Assembly: GCA_018340375.1 (NCBI GenBank)
Contig: JAFFJZ010000004.1
Coordinates: forward strand, 44,618,001-44,682,000
Origin: Gonatopus flavifemur
Lineage: Eukaryota > Arthropoda > Insecta > Hymenoptera > Dryinidae
Direction: 5' to 3'
Length of the DNA: 64,000 nucleotides
Positions 11,240 through 23,829 of this stretch are shown one piece after another; the stretch's first letter is position 1, and every line of letters begins with the position of its first letter. Below the pieces are notes generated by a model that saw only the letters and a program-made list of their open reading frames with translations, was not told where the DNA came from and made no database searches. The translations under genes and the position numbers were made by a program.

Positions 11240-11797
11240 AGTAGAACGTGGACTGAGGAAAAAAAGGTCATAATAAGCGGTTTAACAGTCGAAGAGGAAA
11301 AATGCGAAACAGAAATAAATAAATTTCTGGAATCTAAATTCCAAGGATTTGATACGGTTGATGTGGCGTATTGTATAGGACGAGAAAAGGATAATATTCT
11401 AGTTGAGTGTCCAACGCTACAAGCAAAGAAGAATATTATGATGCAGGAAAGTCAAGTATTACAAGATACAAGTATATTTATTGAAAACGACCCAACTGAG
11501 AGGGACCGCTTCATGGCATATCAGGCTCGTTCCCTTATGAGGGAGGCTAGGGAGAGTGAGGGGGAAGGAAAAATTGAGTTCGAAAAAGTGACCATCAACG
11601 GACAGGTATGGGAATGGAGCGAGGAGGAAAATACTTTCGTGCCACCCATACTGGATTCTGCAATTAATGGACCAAAAAATAAGAAGCACCAAAGTCAAAC
11701 ACCCACACTTCTTCTGAGTTCCCCTGCCTCAGTCGAACAGAATCCAAGGAACGCAAAAGGAGAGCCCTACAAAGCCAACCAACTAACAGAAATGTAG
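11240..11797 (+). pseudogene. LINE ORF1-like protein
   Basis: An open frame from about 11250 to a stop at 11795-11797. It is acidic and coiled-coil-like (EEEKCETEINKFLESKF) with a QARSLMREARESEGEGK segment and a C-terminal VTINGQVWEWSEEENTF block. The type matches the ORF1-like proteins that precede the endonuclease-RT ORF in some insect LINEs. A short gap then leads to an ORF2 start near 11835. No zinc knuckle was seen. The inferred role is RNA binding. Confidence 0.5.
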
Positions 11798-11910
11798 GGC
11801 AAAGGCCTGGCTCTACACCTTCCGCAGCAAATCAATTCCTGAAAATTATCCACTGGAACTGCTATGGGAGTGAAGGATTGGAGGATCTTCAAGAGCTGCC
11901 AGAGGCTGAT

Positions 11911-14900
11911 CATCATCATGAAGTAATCAGTCTTATGACTGGTTTGATGGAATCCTCCAAACCTGTCTATCATCCGCTGACCGCCTAATTTCTGCATATC
12001 TACGGCAACCCTCATCTTGTATAATTTGCTTCATATAACTCAATCTAGGTCTACCTCTTCGAGTGTTACCATTCATTTTTCCTTCCAATATTGTTTTCAA
12101 TAAGCTATCATGCCTTAATGTGTGTCCTATCAGATTACTTCTTCTTTTCACGACCTGTCTCAAGAAACTTCTTTTTTCATTGACCTTCTCAAGTACTTCT
12201 TCATTTCTTACTTTCTCTATCCACTTTATTCTAAGCATCTTTCTATAACACCACATTTCAAAAGCTTCAAGTCTTCGTTGGTCCGTTTTTCCAATTGTCC
12301 AAGTTTCGCAACCATATAATGCTGTGCTCCAAACGTAACTCTTCAAGAATTTCTTCCTTACTGCTAAGCTAATATTCTTCGAACAAGTAACTGTTTCTTC
12401 TGGTGGGAAGCCTGTTTCCCTTGTGCTATTCTTGCTCTCATATCTCTTTCGCTTTTACCGTTTTCTGTAATTATGCTCCCTAGATATTTGAATTCTTTGA
12501 CTTGCTGAATTGTCTCTGCATCTATTTTGATTTTCGTTCTTCTTGATGTTTTCGCTGTTGTACAAATCATGAATTTTGTTTTGTCCTTATTGATATTCAT
12601 ACAATATTTGTCTAGTAATATTTCTTCTCATAGTGTTGAGAGTATTTTCTAACTGAGCACTACTCGTAGCTAATATAGCTATGTCATCCGCAAATCTCAA
12701 CATGCTTACATTTTCACCTTGAATCTGTAATTTCAATTGCACTTGCTCCTTCACTTCGTTCATCGCTTCTTCTATATACAAATTGAGGATCAATGGCGAT
12801 AGTGAACATCCTTGTCTCACCCCTCTTCTAATTTCCGCTTCTCCTTTTGACCCTCTATTTCTATTATTGCAGTTTGATTCTTATATAATTCATATTTTAT
12901 TCTCCTATCCCTGAAATTAATTCCTACCTTTTTCGAAATCGTGACCATCTTCCCCCATTCAATATTATCGAATGCTTTTTGTGTATCTACAAAACCTATA
13001 TACACAGACTTTTTTAACTCTAGACTTTTCTCTACTACTGTTCTCAGTGCTAATATTGTTTCTCGCGTTCCCCTATTTTTCCTAAAACCGAACTGATCTT
13101 CTGCTGACCTACTCTCTATTTTATTCTCTATTCTCCTGTATATGATTTTTGTCAGTATTTCCGAGGCATGTGAAGTTAAGCTAATCGTCCTGTAGTTCTC
13201 GCATTTGTCTGCTCCTTGTTTTTTTGGAATGGCGACAATTTTATTCTTCTGGAAATCTTCCGGTACCTCGCCTATTCCGTACATATCTCTGATCAATTCA
13301 AACAGTGCGTCACGAGTTCTCTGACTGGAGGCTTTGATAAGGTCCGCACTTATGCCGTCTATTCCTGGCGCTTTATTATTTTTCAATTCTCCCAAAGCCC
13401 TGTCGAATTCTGATCTCAAAATTGAATCTCCCAATTCTTCTTCATCGACATATTTCTCCCTCTCTGAGAATCTTATATCATCTCTTCCTTTATACAGATC
13501 TTCTAAATGATTAATCCATTGTTCTATTTTTTCCTCCGTTCTTATCAATTGTCTTCCTAGAGAATTTCCAATCTTACTGCTTCTAGATTTCATTTGTCCA
13601 AAAAATCTCTTCACAATCCTATATGCCTCGTGAATTTTTCCTAAATGTAATCTTACTTCTATATCTTGACATTTTCCCTCCAACCATTGTTCTTTTGCTT
13701 TCCTTGATTCTCTGATTATTTTATTCCTCAGTGCCTTGTATGTCTGCTGATCTTGTTCACTATTCTTATTCTTGTATTTCCTCCTTTCATCAATTAAATC
13801 GAGAATTTCTTATGTTATCCATGGTTTCTTAGGCTCCATCCCATCGTTCTTCAAAATTTCATCTGCACATTGCTCTATGTTCCCCTTCATATCTGTCCAT
13901 CTACCCTCTATTTCCAAGTCTCTCTCTTGTCGATCCTCCAATTTTTCGTCCCACATCACTTTGAATGCCTCTTGTGTTTTTCTTCGTTTGAGATTCTTCA
14001 AATCCCATCTTTTTTGCATTGTCCTTTCCTTCTTCAGAGCTTTGAATTTCAGAGAACATTTCATCAGCAACATATTGTGATCACTATCTATATCCGCGCC
14101 TGGATAAGTTTTACAGCTTTTCACTTGGTTTCTAAATCTTTGTTTTACTAATATGTAATCAATTTGATATCTTGCTGTATCTCCTGGCATTTTCCAAGTA
14201 TAGATTCTTCTTGGATGATTTTCGAATAATGTGTTGGTAATAACTATTCTATGACTCTCACAGAATTCGATTCAACGTTGTCCTCTTTCATTTCTTTTCC
14301 CTAACGCAAAATCTCCTATTATGTTGGCCTCTTCTCCTTGCCCTTCTACCGCATTCCAGTCGCCTATGATCATTACATTTCCTTCTCCCTTCACATATTC
14401 TATCACTTCTTCTATTTCATCGGAAGTTTTTTCGATATCCTCCTCTGAGTATGCAGATGTGAGCATGTATACTTGGACTACAACAGTGTCTACCGGTTTT
14501 GTTCTAACTCTGACCATCATTACGCGTTCGCTATGGTGCAAATAATTTTCTATCCTTTTATGCATTATAATTCCCACACTTGCTTAACCATTCTCATTCC
14601 ACTAATTCCCATTACATCGATACCCAACCTCTTCATTTCCAGTCTCAAATTTTCTAATTTCCCTGTTTGTCTCAGTGATCTAACATCCCACGCTCCAACT
14701 CGAAGAATGTTCCCTTTCTTCCCTATGTTCTTTGGTTTTCTATCTTGTTTGATGAGGTTCTCTCAAGCAGCCTCCACCCGGAGATCCGAACGGGAGGCTA
14801 TTTTACTCCCGGAATATTTTACCCGAGAGGACGCCATCATGTTGTTGTTGTTGCTTTTTTTTCTCAATAAATCAAAATTCAAAATTCCAGGTTTGGAGAA

Positions 14901-15189
14901 AAGATTTCATTTCCTCGGGAATATTGAAAGATGTCAAGGAAGGTAGTTCCCCTCGCTCCCCCTCCGTTTCTGCCGATGTTCCTGGCATTGGGATGATTTA
15001 GTTTCTCTCAGTTTGTATCCTCCCTCTCGAGTAGTTTATTCCACCCGAAAAAGAGACCCAAATCTGAGACACTCATCCTCCCCACCACGTAAAGGAAGCA
15101 GATACTACCAAGGATGGATAAAAAGGATATCAAGGACAGTTATCAAGAATATCCCCCTGGAAGACCCGCAATCATCCCACGGGGAGGTG
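11911..15189 (-). mobile_element. RTE-type LINE inserted in reverse, 10-bp target duplication
   Basis: The insertion is flanked by AGAGGCTGAT at 11901-11910 and 15190-15199. Read on the - strand it begins near 15189 with CACCTCCCCGTGGG, has a 5' leader, and ends in a short ATGATG tail at 11911, as RTE elements do. It encodes an APE endonuclease (14272-14830, several frames: GAWDVRSL-like start, VMIIGDWNAVEG), a linker (13810-14190), RT (12587-13683; KAPGIDGISADL, GFRKNRGTRETI, RFADDIAIL) and a C-terminal ALYGCETW / RRLEAFEMWCYRKMLRIKW domain (11933-12600). At least five frameshifts or stops make it inactive. It is a close relative of the + strand copy at 60686-63991. Confidence 0.88.
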
Positions 15190-16032
15190 AGAGGCTGATA
15201 TAATTGGAATATCAGAAACATGGCTCACTTCAACGAACGGGCTGCAAGGAAATATAACTGGCTGCCTGGGTGAACGCTACAAGAGAGCAAAGTCTGGGTA
15301 GATCAAGCGGCGGTATTGTTCTCCTGATCTCTCATCGTATAGCGAAGTACGTCATCTTGGATACATCTCCTTGGTGGATCATCGTGAGAATTGAATTGAA
15401 GAACAATTTAATTGTTGTAGGTTTGGTATATCTCAGACCTTCTCTTGATAATGTACAAATTATAGATTTACTGCAATCCACTATTAACGGCTTATCCACA
15501 TGACATCTCATTGATTGGAGGTGATTATAACGCTAGGATTCCGTCTAGTGATGACCGTCCATCAGAATTATTTAACGATACAAATCTTATGAACTCTCGG
15601 GTTCCTTGTGATAAAATAAACAATGATAGAGGAGAGCTGCTGATACAAGCTATGGAAGATAGTGGATTTGCAGTCTTGGATGGAAGATCCCCGAGTGTTC
15701 GGCCGGCCCAGTTCACCTTCAGCAACAGCAGGGGCAATAGCGTCGTGGATTTGGTATGAGTGAACTTTTCAGGTCTAGCGTATGTGCGGGATCTTGAAGT
15801 TTTGCACCTCCCAGTCCTAACAGGGTATTTCCCGACAGTAACGACTCTGCAATTTCATGCACCTATAGTACGGGAACCAGTAGGAGAAAGACCTCAGGGT
15901 ACAACTCTGGAGGTGAGGTGGCTGCCCGATCGCTCGGATAGCTATACTTCCCACTTAATCTGTTCACGTGAAATAGTAACGAACTTCGGTAGGGATAGTG
16001 TGGAGCGTATATCTGAAAATTGTACTAATGCA

Positions 16033-16988
16033 TAGAATAGATCAAATGTAGTCGCCTCGATCGATAATTCAAATCATAATACGAATAATGTCTTGCTAGA
16101 AGCGAAGAAACATATTCACATCGATCAATGAAATTAATCGATGCGTGTGCTGCTGATACAGCAAATTCAAACACACGAACGGATCCATGTCTCTCATAAC
16201 CACAACTCCTCACTCAGAGTATGTGATTAGAAGGAAAAAGATGAACTTTTTTTAAATATCTCGAAACGTGTCAAATGATTATTCTCTCTCATGACGAGTA
16301 AGCGGTACGATACGTACAAGACAAACTCATCGTTGAAGAGAGAATACGAACTCGTTTCAAAATTCAAACATTAAAGTTTCACATGAACTGAAGTTTCACA
16401 TGTTTCGCTTCTAGCAAAGCATTAATCGTATTATGATTTGAATTAACGACCGAAGCGACTACACTTGATCTATTCTATGGATTATCCTCTGCCGAAATGT
16501 AGGATTCAAACAAGTCTGGTAACTCGATTGATTAGTAGATGTCACTCGTAGAAGGGGGTCGTCAGGGGTCATGGTGGCGTAATTGGTTAACGCACTCCAG
16601 TACCTATGGGTAGTTCCAGGTTCGACTCCTGGCCATGGCGATTTCTTTTTCAAGATCTGATTCATTTTCAGTTCATGTGAAACTTTAATGTTTGAATTTT
16701 GAAACGAGACCGTATTCTCTCTTCAACGATGAGTTTGTCCGGTACGTATCGTACCGCTTACTCGTCATGAGAGAGAATAATTATTTGACACGTTTCAAGA
16801 TATTTTCAAAAAGTTCATCTCTTCCCTTCTAACCACATACTCTGAGTCAGGAGTTGTGGTTATTAGAGACATGGATCCATTCGTGTGTTTAAATTTGCTG
16901 TATTAGCAACGCACGCATCGATTAATTTCATTGATCCATGTCAATATGTTTTTTCGTTTCTAGCGAGGCATTAATCTTATTATGATTT
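16033..16988. mobile_element. Foldback element with 10-bp target duplication
   Basis: TACTAATGCA flanks both sides (16023-16032 and 16989-16998). The right part (about 16665-16988) is the inverted copy of about 16070-16390, including AAATCATAATA at the ends and a CTTACTCGTCATGAGAGAGA segment. A second copy of the left terminal sequence lies in reverse at about 16400-16480, so the structure is nested. 9-10 bp duplications are typical of Mutator-like transposases. The loop carries a tRNA-like sequence. The element breaks the LINE ORF2 of 11835-17440. Confidence 0.8.
16568..16639 (+). tRNA. tRNA-like cloverleaf, apparent anticodon ACC
   Basis: 72 nt fold as a cloverleaf: 7-bp acceptor GTCATGG/CCATGGC with one G.T pair, 4-bp D stem GCGT/ACGC with a loop containing GG, anticodon stem CTCCA/TGGGT with one mismatch and one wobble, loop GTACCTA with T33, and a perfect T arm CCAGG-TTCGACT-CCTGG. 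The internal promoter boxes are TGGCGTAATTGG and GGTTCGACTCC. The apparent anticodon ACC (Gly) is not normally used in eukaryotes, and it sits in the loop of a transposon. I favour a tRNA-derived passenger or SINE head rather than a working tRNA. Confidence 0.5.
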
Positions 16989-17779
16989 TACTAATGCAAT
17001 CAGGAATGCTTGTACTGTAGCCGGCATGGTCAGACAGCGGAAATTAAAGGGGAAAATCACACCCCGAGGAGGATGGTTTGATAAGGACTGTCAAAATGCG
17101 AAAGCAGCTTATCATTCCGCTGTAAAAGAGTGCCGTGAACAGAGTCCCGAGATTAGTCCGAACCTCAACAATATGCTATCCTTGAGAATTAAATATAGGA
17201 ACTCAGTTGAAGAGAGGAAAGCCAGGAAGAGCGTCAAACTCAGGGACAAATTAGCCAACACGAGCAATCCTGAGGAGTTTTGGGTTGCAATTGGTGCTTT
17301 CAAGCCCAGAAAGCCGAACAGAAGCAGCATCACATTAACTGATTAGTGCGAATATTTTACCAGTACATACCCCCCAAGAGTTCCTTATGGAAAACCCATA
17401 ACGGATATGAAACTCCCATCACAATATTAAAATGTCTTCAGAATGTTGCAGAATATTCTGGAGATATCTTTGAGACATTTTTTCCATGTGGGCAACATAA
17501 GCATATTTCACTTTTGAATTGTACACAATTATCTAATAATCGATTCATACTGAAATTCATAAATTTTTATTCGGGGTTATGCAACTTCGGGCTTACGAAC
17601 ATTCGGGCATATAGCCTTCCAAGTTTCTGAAATTCAGGCGTACGATATTGGGCTCCCGACACTCTACCTGTGATGCCAGATTTGATACGAAACCGTTGCT
17701 GTACACCGTTGCGATAGTACGTATGCATGAACATGTGATACGTTCACTGTAACAAACCTTATAGGGAATGCCACATACA

Positions 17780-18831
17780 CACTGTTAGAAAAATCTGTCT
17801 CAAATTTGATAACAATTATTATGAAGTTTTTTACATAGTATTATTATTAAATTTAATACTGTATTGTATATTCAAAACTGAGTATTAAATTTAATAACAA
17901 TTATTATAAATTTATATACATGGAATTTCTATGAAATCCAATAATGTATTACATATTATAATTTATAATTCTAAATTATGAATTAACAGAAAAAAATCTT
18001 GAAGTTCTCAACAGAAATCATTGGGAATTTCCTTCATATTTTGGGATCCTCGAACTCTCCCGAAGTGAGTACGTAATCGTGAATGTAGTCAAACTCAATT
18101 GGAGCGCAAAGTTTTGGGGGCCTAACGGGGGATCGAACCTGCTTTCCTACCAAACCTAACCCACGACCTCACGCCTCAACCAGCTTGACTACATCACGAT
18201 TGAAGAAATCGACTGTAAAATACGATGTAGTTTTAGATATCACATATGCTCTGTACACACACACACACATATATACATACATTCAAAAAAGTATTCAATT
18301 TTGATTCCGTAAATAGAGTTGCATTGATGAAAATATGAGAGAGAAAAGAACAAGACTTACCCATATTTCAAAGTTATCTTGTTATCAACTATATGTGTAT
18401 AAAAACTTCGGGAATTTGTTCACATGTAACTAAAGCTAATTGAATTAGGACATATAATCATGGTATACATACCCATGAGTTATTGACCATTAGTGATAAT
18501 TAAGAGGTTATGGATTCTATCACATGTCTACACGTATATACTATTATATGCTCCCAAAAACAAAGTGCGCAGTGAATTATGCGCATAGAAGCCATTTTTA
18601 ATATTTTAACATGTATTATTGTGATTCTTCATTATAGATTATTAGAATTAGGAAGTTTGCATGGAATTTAATAATATATTTTGAATTTTCATAACCGGTT
18701 ATTAATTTTCATGCATTTAATGTGAAAATTCATAAACATGTTGTGAATCACAGAATATTATTAATTTTAAGATGTACTTATAGAATTACATAAGAATTTT
18801 CATATTAAATTTAAGAACTTTTCTAACAGTG
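17780..18831. mobile_element. TIR element with CACTGTTAGAAAA ends
   Basis: The ends are CACTGTTAGAAAAAT and, in complement, CACTGTTAGAAAAGT. The interior is AT-rich with an (AC)n tract near 18257-18274 and a tRNA-like sequence at 18117-18200. No transposase frame. The target duplication is unclear. The 340 bp before it (17440-17779) show nothing recognisable. Confidence 0.6.
18117..18200 (-). repeat. tRNA-derived SINE-like segment
   Basis: On the - strand, an A-box-like TAGTCAAGCTGGTTGAGGCG is followed about 40 nt later by a canonical B box GGTTCGATCCCC. The T stem is poor and the D-to-T distance is too long for a tRNA, which fits a tRNA-derived SINE. Confidence 0.45.
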
Positions 18832-20010
18832 CATGTACGTGAAGTGATTAACACATGCATGGGTAGGAAATTCCCCGTGAATTTTGGGGAAAATTCTATA
18901 AATTTACAGTAAAAATCCCATGGAAAGTAGCAATTCTGATATATTTCTATGTGAAAATTCCTTTACATGTGCGGAAATTCTCTTTTCCCGTGAGAGTGTA
19001 GAGAATTTCCTTTACATAAGTCTGGGAAAATCCCGAATATTTTCACAGTGTATGTGTGAAGTCACGTGCGTACCGTTGCGTCTGTATACTAGTAAGTATC
19101 TATTTCGAGTGAAATATGGCATCACTGTACTCTCCCTTCAATACAAATAAGTATGGTTGAGGGCGTGCTCTACGACAAAGCTGTCAGATGGGCATTGCTG
19201 TTGAGGGGGACTGTACCCCAACTATCGCCCCATGTATGTGAGTTACATGTATGTATAGGTCTCGTGTGGAGGTGAGAGTATGTACTAGTATGTACTAGTA
19301 TATGAATAATGATAAGGGGGTTGTTCTACTGTTCCTCTCAACGGCAATGCCAATCCTGCAGCTCTGGTGACCTAGTCAATTTTTCCAAGGGGGAACTATC
19401 AGATCGCTTCTACCGTTTCCGTCATTATTATTTGATCAATCACAACAAACTTTGAATCAAAAGATTCAGAATTCATCGAACGATTCGGGTCTAGTCTGTT
19501 CGTTGTTTGACTAAATCATTATCATTGATGAGAACGAAAACTCGTTACTGGCCAATTGAAAACTCCCATCCATTGTTCAAATAACAAATATAACCCATGT
19601 ACAATTATTTTGTGACCACAGCCAGCTTCTGACTCACCAAAATGTCTCAAGAGACCCCCAGAATTTCTAGTGCATGGGAGGCTACGTTGAGGCTGCAAAG
19701 TTGCCAGAAGGAGATTTGCAAACTTCCATCAATGGTGAATTCTTATGGAATCGAGAATTTGATTAGTTGGTCATACAAGGAGCAGCCAATCATCAGAGTT
19801 GGGCAACTTTTTCTGACAACTCTGGTAGGCCAGCCTCCCATGGACGCGAATTTCTAGAGAGCGGAATGAAATCCGAAAACCTGATTGCTTCGTGGATAAC
19901 GCTTACGTTCAGACTGTATCTGCAACATGCGAGTCAGCGCTTGCAGGACAAGTTGTCAGTCGCCGAACCATGGTGTCGTCAGGGCCCCGATACAAACTTG
20001 TACAGTTATA
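18832..20010. other. No gene recognised
   Basis: AT-rich sequence with degenerate short repeats of GGAAAATTC type near 18860-19050. A 71-codon frame at 19642-19857 has no recognisable motif. I cannot support a gene. Confidence 0.5.
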
Positions 20011-20019
20011 GCGTGCATA

Positions 20020-21600
20020 TACGGCCCATGTCACATGGTGCTGGAAAAGAGTGGAAAGCGAACCATTTAAAAGAGGGGTACTTAGTCACCCCTCTCTTCA
20101 ATCAAGAGTTCCGTCCCCGCTTCTCGCGCTTCTCCAGCTCCACGTGACGCGGGTCTTAGGCTGGCTCTACATGAAGTGGAATTAGTTCCGGCGGAATAAG
20201 AATTAAATCAATGCACAAGCTTTTATAGATTTCTTATAGGTCGCACTAGGAGAAATTGGATTACAGTCATTCCGCCGGAACCAAATCCGGTCCATGGGAG
20301 GCCAGCCTTAGGCTTCTTCTCCTTGGACCGGAATTTTTTAGGGATTTTTGGCGAATTCTAGTGAGTTACGATCCACGGATCAATTGAGCCTCCGGATTTC
20401 GTTCCGTTTGTTAGAAATTCCAGTCCATGACAGGGTGGCTACAACCGGGAAATTCCAACGGAATCTCCGAATCATATATACATATGAAAAGGAATAACCG
20501 ATAAGGAAGGCAGAAAATTCATGATGTAGTAACCATAGACCATGGGGAGCCAGCCTTGGGCCCATGTCCCATGGAGATAGGGGGGATAAATTGAATAGGA
20601 GAATTTTGCAGAATGAACTTGAGCGCCGCCAAGGGGAAGGGTACTGAAACTAATTTGACATGAACACAGTAAGGCAAATGCTCAATATATCATGAATCTT
20701 CTTGTGCAAGTATTGGTGTATTGATGTAAGGTTAGTTCAAGTACCTCTCCCCTTGAGGGCGCTGAAATCATTATAAAAAATGTCCATTTGAGTTCATGCC
20801 CCCTGCATGGAGCTGAAAAAGGGCAGAAAACTGATCGCGGAATCATTAGTGAGAAAGAGGGGCAGATCGTCACCTCTCTTTTCAACCAAAGGTCCCGCGT
20901 TCCGCTTTCCGCTCTTTTGTAGATCCATGTAATACGGGCATAAGACAGGAAAGGTTGCACACATGTGAGACGAAAAGGTTGGAAGGAATTCTAAGGGAAT
21001 CTACCAATGAATTGGCTCCATTGGATGGAATACCCAATGAAGAGACCTTAGTTCCCCTCAACCGGGCAACAGCGACCGTTTAGTACTTTCTGTTTTTTGG
21101 TGATCGGTCATTCTCTCCAACAACAATAAATGATCCATCAGGCCTGTGTCACATGGAGTTAAGAAGAGTGCATGTAGAAGATTCGAGATGCAAAAGATTT
21201 GGAACCTTGGATAGAAAGAGAAGTCAGATGCCGCATCTCTTTTCAACTAAGGTTTCGAATCTTTTGCATTTCGAATCTTCTGCATGCACCCGTTAAGAAA
21301 AAAAAGAAGAGCGGGACGCGGATTCTTTGGCTGGAGAGAGAGAGAGATGATTATTTGTCTCTTTTCCCAACTAATGGTTCCACGCTCCGTTTTCTGCCTG
21401 TTGTCAGCTCCATGTGACATGGGCCTCAATGTAGTACCCAGATAAAAAAAAAACTTCAAGGGACCCCTCATAGGAACCCTCGAGGGTTCCCATAAGGGTT
21501 CCCAGATAGGATCCCATAAGGGTTCCCCTCGGAATTTGGCAAAAAATTTTTTGCCCGGGACCCATCTGAGAACCCTTGTGGGACTTTGTATGAGACATTG
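20020..21600. repeat. Cluster of small palindromic MITEs
   Basis: At least three palindromic units of about 125-140 bp share ends like GGCCCATGTCACATGG and a central CCTCTCTTTTCAAC block: about 20020-20156, 20815-20945 and 21300-21425. Between them lie other inverted repeats: 20157-20312 (CTTAGGCTGGC ... GCCAGCCTTAGG), about 20611-20790 (TTGAGCGCCGCCAAGGGGA / TCCCCTTGAGGGCGCTG), and short GGGAACCCTC palindromes at 21465-21525. No coding capacity. Confidence 0.55.
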
Positions 21601-21609
21601 TATTCAACA

Positions 21610-22449
21610 TAGAATCTTATAATTGGTCAAAATTTCTTGGAATTTCATGCTTTCCGTATATAGTTGTGAGATAAATTTTCAATTTACCCAACTGTGAATA
21701 AGATTAATCTATATATAATTGAACTAAGGATTTCTAAAATATCAAAATGAACAGATTATGACAAGGTACGTGCAATTATTCATCTTTGAAATTATAATTC
21801 CATCCAAACATGAGGGGTATCTAGTTTCTCTATTTCCACAGGGAAAGGTAAATATTTCCATCATCAAAATTCAGGGCAGCGTTATGACATTAGAGTTTAC
21901 ACCAGGTGGAATCAATATCGATAATGTCAGGTCACTGCAATTTTTATCAAATCCTTATAATTAGACTATATTTTTTCGAATTAAAATTACAAATATATAT
22001 TTTATATTCATCAATATATTTGATTTCAAGTATTTGTTCTTACAATACAAAAGTACATTAGATGAAAATGTATGTTCAGCTGTACCATTGAATTTGAAAC
22101 ATTTTAAACTTTATTCACATCAACAGTTTTGCAGTTCTCCTGCACTCATTAATTGTGCTTTTGATTTCATATGCTGAGATATTTGAGTGACAGTTTTGCT
22201 GCAGATACTGCGAATTTGAAAACTTGAAAAAGCTCTACTGGCCCTCTGGTGGTGAGATCATCCGTTTTTCTGTTCCGTCCGACAAGGGGGCGTTGTTATT
22301 GCGTTTGTACGAGTAGAGTAACGATGTCAAGTAAGAGCATGAGGATCCATCCCTAGATTTCTATGTCTATGCTCACACCGCGATCACTTCGTCTTCGGTT
22401 TTTATCGCATTTTATCATTTTTTGTAAACAAACCACGGGATACGGAATC
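21610..22449. other. Upstream region of the hAT gene, nothing else recognised
   Basis: AT-rich DNA without a recognisable gene. It should hold the promoter and left end of the hAT element, but no terminal repeat matching the sequence after 39123 was found. Confidence 0.4.
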
Positions 22450-22644
22450 ATGGCGGAAGACGAAGAACAAGTCATGGACGACATAAATTTCCCATTAATT
22501 TCAGATGAAAAATTTTTTGAGATGGTTTCTTCGAATGCAGAAAGTACGGAACGTAACACAGACATCAGTGCTAAATGCGTAAAATGTGAGGAAATCATTG
22601 GAGGAAGGTTAGAAGCTACTTCTAATTTTCTCCTTCACCTAAAA
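22450..22644 (+). pseudogene. hAT transposase exon 1 (BED finger, first part)
   Basis: The ATG at 22450 (MAEDEEQVMDD) opens 65 codons ending at a GTAAGT donor at 22645. It contains CVKCEE and NFLLHLK, the CxxC and first His of a BED-type zinc finger. The second His (HLK then TKVH) comes from exon 2 after splicing, in phase 0. BED fingers bind DNA at the N-terminus of hAT transposases. A longer in-frame start upstream (22363) exists but is less likely. Confidence 0.65.
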
Positions 22645-23829
22645 GTAAGTGAGCCCCCTAGTGGAAATGAATCATACAGACCCATATATGATCCATATAC
22701 GATTCCCACAAAACATATATGACCATATATGCCCCATATATGTCCCACCTATGCCCCATCTATGCCCCATATATGACCCATATATGACCCATATATGCCC
22801 CATATATGTGACCGAAGCTTCATCAGTGATACATATAAAGCACATATGGTACCGCGCGCAACATATATGTTTGCAGGAAACGGTCAAAAACAAATATGTT
22901 TGCAGGAAACGGTCGAAAACATATATGATTCATATTCGGTATAATTATTTGCTATGTATGGATCATTTCATATCGGAGTTCCCAAGAGTTTATAGTTGTT
23001 GAAGAATGTGAGATACGTATCATTTGTTTCTTTTTCTCTTATTCTATTATGATTTCAAGTTTACAATATATGTCGAAGTTCTTGGTCTCTAAAACCCACT
23101 TTTTTTCAAATGCCTGTATCTTGGGAAGCTTTCAATACAAAGAATCATTACCAAGGCATGGAACTTAGGATTTTGCCTCAACTTTTCACAAAGTCCAGAG
23201 AAAATTTCTTTCCAAGGACGTATTTTGCCGTAATTCGACGATGGAAGTGAAAAGAGTATTTCATTCAAATTCGAATACGTTTGATTTTCAAATTCCACAA
23301 GCAAAACTAATTTCTGGAACATAACGAAAATTTTCGTTTCGTTTTTGAAAACGTTACTCCACGGCATTCGAGAGATCTGGACAAAACAAGGGCGGCCTGA
23401 GAACTCTGCGTGCTCGATTATTCAAGATTGGTAATGCCCCGAGTTAAAATTTTTAAATCGCTGAAATGAAAATATACGGTACTGTTACGGATGTGCTGCG
23501 GGCGCATCTGTACTGAACCCGCAATAATACTGTAAGCACCCGCACCACGCCCATAACAGTACCGTATATGCCTGCACCACATCTGCAACACTCCTGCACA
23601 CAAAAATGATTACGCCCGCACCACGTTTGCACCAAGGCCGTTTGGCGAACCGTACACCCGCAACGCGATTGCACCATAGCTGCACTAAATATACGAAATA
23701 TATAGATATATAACAAACGAAAAAATGCTGGATTTGGGGGGGAGGGGTCGGACCCCTTGGACCCCTCCCCTGGATACGCCCTTGGATTCCACCGCTGGAT
23801 TCATATTCGAGGCGTCCTTCAGGCACTAT

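Larger units (their letters stand above)
11835..17440 (+). pseudogene. LINE ORF2 (endonuclease to RT linker), split by two insertions
   Basis: Three collinear pieces on the + strand. 11835-11910 encodes the endonuclease start (LKIIHWNCYGSEGLEDLQEL). 15200-16032 continues with IIGISETWL (catalytic Glu region), SGGIVLLIS, IGGDYNARI and SNSRGNSVVDLV. 16999-17440 carries the linker to the RT (RGGWFDKDCQNAKAAYHSAVKEC, EFWVAIGAFK). The frame is continuous across both insertions once they are ignored: LPEAD runs into IIGISE, and TNA into IRNAC. A few further stops exist (15499-15501, 15757-15759, 17344-17346). The RT domain itself is absent downstream. APE-type endonuclease, CR1/Jockey group. Confidence 0.75.

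Noticed and set aside
13772..14946. Phe/Ser/Leu-rich + strand frames
   Set aside because: They are antisense shadows of the RTE LINE coded on the - strand.
16568..16639. A functional host tRNA-Gly
   Set aside because: The ACC anticodon is atypical, the anticodon stem has a mismatch, and it sits in a transposon loop.
22672..22893. Repetitive YMGHIW-type frame
   Set aside because: It is the translation of CATATATG repeats, not a gene.
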